Of a stretch of 64,000 bases of DNA, positions 61,406-64,000 are shown piece after piece (positions within the stretch are counted from its first letter, which is position 1; the number at the start of each line of letters is the position of its first letter). The notes beneath the pieces are model-generated. The model worked only from the letters and a program-made list of their open reading frames with translations, made no database searches and was not told where the DNA came from. The stretch is taken from contig NZ_JACJRU010000032.1 of assembly GCF_014697425.1 (NCBI RefSeq), positions 23,514 to 87,513 on the forward strand, given 5' to 3'. A program made the position numbers and the translations under genes. Source of the stretch: Nostoc sp. FACHB-110. Lineage in GTDB: Bacteria > Cyanobacteriota > Cyanobacteriia > Cyanobacteriales > Nostocaceae.

Positions 61406-62425
61406 ATGCCCCAAGTGCCGCTTCCTCAATCCCTCCACCCTGATTTACCTCTCACTGCTCTTGCACCCATGCAAGATGTGACAAATCTCAAGTTTATGAA
61501 AGTCATTGCTCACTACGGCAGCCCTGACTACTTCTTCACCGAATACTTCCGTGTCAATGAAACATCACGGCTCAACTCCTTCATTCTGGCATCTATCACC
61601 CATAACGATACAGGCCGTCCTGTTTTTGCGCAAATGATTGGTGAAAGCATTCCTGATTTAGTCCGAACAGCAAAGGAACTCTGTCGCTACAATATCGCTG
61701 GAGTTGACTTAAACATGGGTTGTCCCGCACCCAGAATCTACCGTAAACAAGCTGGGGGTGGATTACTGCTTGTGCCTGAAAAAGTAGATCGTATTTTAGG
61801 TGAACTCCGGCAAGCAGTTAATGACCGACCAATTACTGTCAAAATGCGCTTGGGCTTTGAGAATAGCGATACTTTTTTGCCAATTCTCGATCTCATCAAT
61901 CGCCATAGCATTGATTTGTTGAGTTTACATGGTCGCACCGTCAAAGACAGATATCAAGGCAGGGTGAATTACGACTTGATTGCTCAAGCAGTCAGACACG
62001 TTAATTGTCCAGTCCTGGCTAACGGAAATATCTACTCAGCCGCACAAGCACTATCGGTGCTGTCTCAAACAGGTGCAGCTGGTGTGATGGTCGGTCGTTG
62101 GGCAATTGGTAATCCCTGGATTTTTCATCAAATTCGCCAAGCTTTGCTCTGTGAGCCAATCAAGCCCCCTCCTTTAGCAGAAGTACGCCACTACATTGAC
62201 CGCTTATGCCAAACCCCAGAAGCACCCACTATTCCAGAACGAGCGCGTGTTGGCTACCTCAAACTGTTTCTCAACTACATTGCCCTCAGCGTTGACAGCC
62301 AAGGTCATTTCTTGCGGCTGATGCGGCAGGCACAGACTGAAGTTGAACTTTTAAATATCTGCGATCTCTTTCTGTTGGCTGACTCTAACCAAACTTTAGC
62401 TTTAGCTCCTTACTCTGGTATTTAA
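61406..62425 (+). CDS. dus: tRNA-dihydrouridine synthase
   Basis: A 339-residue FMN enzyme. ALAPMQDVTNLKFMKVIAHY is the family start, then NMGCPAPRIYRKQAGGGLLL (the catalytic-cysteine region), KMRLGFENSDTF, LSLHGRTVKDRYQG and the phosphate-binding GVMVGRWAIGNPWIFHQIRQ. It reduces uridines in the tRNA D-loop. The length and the MGCPAPRIYR wording fit the DusC-like branch frequent in bacteria. Complete. Being a housekeeping-type enzyme on an otherwise plasmid-like segment, it may mark a chromosomal border or a gene carried by the plasmid. Confidence 0.93.
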   Translation: MPQVPLPQSLHPDLPLTALAPMQDVTNLKFMKVIAHYGSPDYFFTEYFRVNETSRLNSFILASITHNDTGRPVFAQMIGESIPDLVRTAKELCRYNIAGVDLNMGCPAPRIYRKQAGGGLLLVPEKVDRILGELRQAVNDRPITVKMRLGFENSDTFLPILDLINRHSIDLLSLHGRTVKDRYQGRVNYDLIAQAVRHVNCPVLANGNIYSAAQALSVLSQTGAAGVMVGRWAIGNPWIFHQIRQALLCEPIKPPPLAEVRHYIDRLCQTPEAPTIPERARVGYLKLFLNYIALSVDSQGHFLRLMRQAQTEVELLNICDLFLLADSNQTLALAPYSGI

Positions 62426-62632
62426 TTATAGGCTTTTCAACCAAAACGCGATGTTAATCTACAAGCGGCAAATAAGCGGCAACACCTTCATGTGATCGTC
62501 CCAACGAACCCATCACCCCTCATCCACAAAGCGCCCATTTTTTCGGATAATTTTACATAGAAGGCTACTAGAAAAGGCTGAGGCTATTTTGGTGCAGTTG
62601 ACAAAAAATCGTTAAAGAAGCGTAAGCACTCA

Positions 62633-62881
62633 TTACACTTCATCTTTTAACCAACTCAACCCCATATTCAATGCTGCTCTTGCAGTGTAATACAATTTCT
62701 GCTCCCCAAATACTTCACCTGTACGGCTAATGACCCGGAACTGCCAACACTGCCCGGGCGTGTCATAGACGATTAAGATATTGCCGTTGATGCAAACAAC
62801 TGTATCAACTTTGGTTTGGGGCATTTGTGCGTATGAAGCTGAGTTATCTGCAATTGTCTTCGATGAAAGCCAGGAAGTCAC
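62633..62881 (-). CDS. Small hypothetical protein, 82 aa
   Basis: Reads MTSWLSSKTIADNSASYAQM (GTG start), then VDTVVCINGNILIVYDTPGQ, FRVISRTGEVFGEQKLYYTA and RAALNMGLSWLKDEV. The beta-rich middle with a closing helix looks like a small folded domain typical of cyanobacterial hypothetical proteins. I recognise no family. The start at GTG 62881 is uncertain; an out-of-frame ATG overlaps it. Confidence 0.55.
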   Translation of the reverse strand: MTSWLSSKTIADNSASYAQMPQTKVDTVVCINGNILIVYDTPGQCWQFRVISRTGEVFGEQKLYYTARAALNMGLSWLKDEV

Positions 62882-62966
62882 ATAAATTTTAAGTTTTTCT
62901 TGTAGCTACTCTTACGCTCATCACCCGAACTTCTCAAGCATCGCTAGGAAAGAGACAGGGCAGGTA

Positions 62967-63275
62967 TTTCGCTAATATGCCTGTAGATTACTTATCAAAA
63001 TAATAGCAATGCCTACAACCAAGGCTAGTCATTGGTTTTGACGATTGGGCTTCTTTTTTCTCTACACTTGCTGCACTAGGTCAAAACCTCTAATTAAGCG
63101 ATCGCGCTTACCTGCGTGAGAGTAGGTGTTTTGCTTATATGCCTGTGGTTTACTTATCAAAATATTCGCAATGCCTACAACCAAGGCTCGTCATTGGTTT
63201 TGACGATTGGGCTTCTTTTTTCTCTACACTTGCTGCGCCGAACCAAAACCCACAATCAGCGCGTTCGCCCAGGAG
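62967..63275. repeat. 162-bp tandem duplication
   Basis: The phrases ATATGCCTGT, TACTTATCAAAATA, GCAATGCCTACAACCAAGGC and GTCATTGGTTTTGACGATTG followed by GGCTTCTTTTTTCTCTACAC occur twice, 162 bp apart (for example 62977 and 63139). Each unit carries an ACCAA...TTGGT inverted pair. Non-coding in every frame I checked by eye. Confidence 0.8.
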
Positions 63276-63350
63276 CGTTGGCGTAGCCATCGCCCAACTA
63301 CTCATGTGAACAAGGGTATGAATTGTCGGCGTTGGTGAATGCGGTATGAA

Positions 63351-63592
63351 TTAATCAAACACAAGGATAAAACGGTATTTTAAGTAATGAAGTAATAATC
63401 GAATAGAGTATTTCAGCATTTCTACGGACTTAGACTAACACAGTGTTTTGCGATGCAGTCGTGCTAAATAATGACGTAAACGGGTGTTTTCGCCTTCTAC
63501 TCTAGTCATGTAAATCTTACTCACAATTTGATCACCTGGCTCAATAAACTGAGGATAAACTTTCCATCCATCAGTGATATAAAAATAGCATT
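63351..63592 (-). pseudogene. IS1-family transposase C-terminal fragment, amber-interrupted
   Basis: Reads YFYITDGWKVYPQFIEPGDQ, then SKIYMTRVEGENTRLRHYLA and RLHRKTLC, followed by TAG at 63435-63437. It continues in the same frame with SKSVEMLKYSIRLLLHYLKY. This is the end of IS1-type InsB transposases, where a tyrosine normally stands at the TAG position (LCYSKS). The N-terminal two thirds of the enzyme are missing, so it is a relic. Confidence 0.85.
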
Positions 63593-63637
63593 AGGGGAAA
63601 TACATTTGCCAGAATTAAGAAGCTTGATTTTTACCAT

Positions 63638-63919
63638 TTAATACCAATATTCATGTCCATACAGTTCATAATACTTTTTCACATCTAATGAAACAGGTGG
63701 ATGCCAACCTGATGCTTTCAGTTCATTGTATTCTGGATGTGTAATATCAAAATTCACAAATAATGTTGTGACTTGATTACAAGTTTTATAACAATAAGGT
63801 AATTCGATAGGATTGTACCATCCCGCATCTTGGAATTTTTTCGGATAATGGCATCCTTGTTTAATCACTTCTAAGAAACCACGTCGATATTGATAAGTAG
63901 AACAAGGTGAAAAAACCAA
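63638..63919 (-). CDS. Hypothetical protein, 93 aa, possibly partial
   Basis: Reads VFSPCSTYQYRRGFLEVIKQ, then FQDAGWYNPIELPYCYKTCN, QVTTLFVNFDITHPEYNELK and DVKKYYELYGHEYWY. Rich in Tyr, Cys and Trp with repeated AGWYNP / SGWHPP phrases, so a real coding sequence is likely. There is no ATG in a good position (TTG 63919), and I recognise no family. It lies beside an IS1 relic and may be truncated. Confidence 0.45.
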   Translation of the reverse strand: MVFSPCSTYQYRRGFLEVIKQGCHYPKKFQDAGWYNPIELPYCYKTCNQVTTLFVNFDITHPEYNELKASGWHPPVSLDVKKYYELYGHEYWY

Positions 63920-64000
63920 ACTGTGTAAAGATAAGTAAATACATAAATGTGTCTACTAGGGTAACAGGGGTATGGGCAGCCGTTTAAGGGTATTTCTGAC

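Noticed and set aside
2207..63437. Amber (TAG) recoding as an explanation for the in-frame TAG codons
   Set aside because: Intact, conserved genes here end in TAG (HU at 17414, the genes ending at 29518, 30426, 53136 and 58541), no suppressor tRNA was seen, and three of the affected genes are also relics of mobile or lost functions.

Overview
The window reads as a stretch of a large plasmid, or a plasmid-derived accessory region, from a filamentous heterocystous cyanobacterium of the Nostoc/Anabaena type. The grounds are frequent HIP1 octamers (GCGATCGC), cyanobacterial lineage-specific families (a CyRepA1-type replication protein, three DUF1392 paralogues, DUF928, SLH, a NucA/NuiA pair), many short AATTCAAAATT-type repeats, and a very high load of gene remnants. 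No rRNA or tRNA gene was recognised.

Layout. 0-10 kb: a transporter tail, a UBP zinc-finger protein, two tandem Ser/Thr kinases (one broken by a TAA), a prohibitin-like protein, the convergent nuclease/inhibitor pair nuiA-nucA, a CPBP protease and a DUF5132 protein. 10-18 kb: a DNA-binding protein behind a 17-bp inverted repeat, a decayed second CyRepA1 gene, an Rpn-type nuclease with an amber codon, a GyrI-like protein, a DUF3102 protein, HU, and many dispersed repeats. 18-28 kb: transposase and DUF928 remnants, a TPM/YgcG-like protein, an orphan HsdR C-terminus, an AT-rich cassette (5-hmdU-DNA-kinase-like protein, DUF1643, MazG-like pyrophosphohydrolase), then a two-gene unit of a membrane-tethered ParM-like ATPase and an HNH protein with glycine-rich hydrophobic segments.

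27-38 kb is plasmid module A: a frameshifted DUF3102-like gene and a small regulator facing a long rightward operon of small plasmid genes that leads to the 1100-aa CyRepA1 protein. 38-48 kb holds a passenger block (GMC oxidoreductase, SDR, DsbA-like protein; a LuxR-type regulator coupled to a 2020-aa hybrid kinase). 48-60 kb is module B, a diverged copy of module A (same divergent regulator arrangement, same leader hairpin, paralogous genes). It carries different replication genes: an adenine methyltransferase/AlkB pair, a winged-helix initiator with eight 16-bp iterons inside its coding sequence, and DnaB helicase. 60-64 kb: SLH protein, LOG-family protein, tRNA-dihydrouridine synthase, a 162-bp tandem duplication and an IS1 remnant.

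The window therefore seems to carry two replication systems (CyRepA1, and a lambda-O-like initiator with DnaB), as expected of fused plasmids. Best candidates for new biology are the iteron array inside the initiator gene, the thymine-hypermodification-like cassette, the ParM-like/HNH pair, and a 492-bp element with perfect 32-bp inverted ends that encodes a four-helix-bundle protein and sits inside an HTH gene. All functional assignments come from reading motifs by eye; no database search was run.
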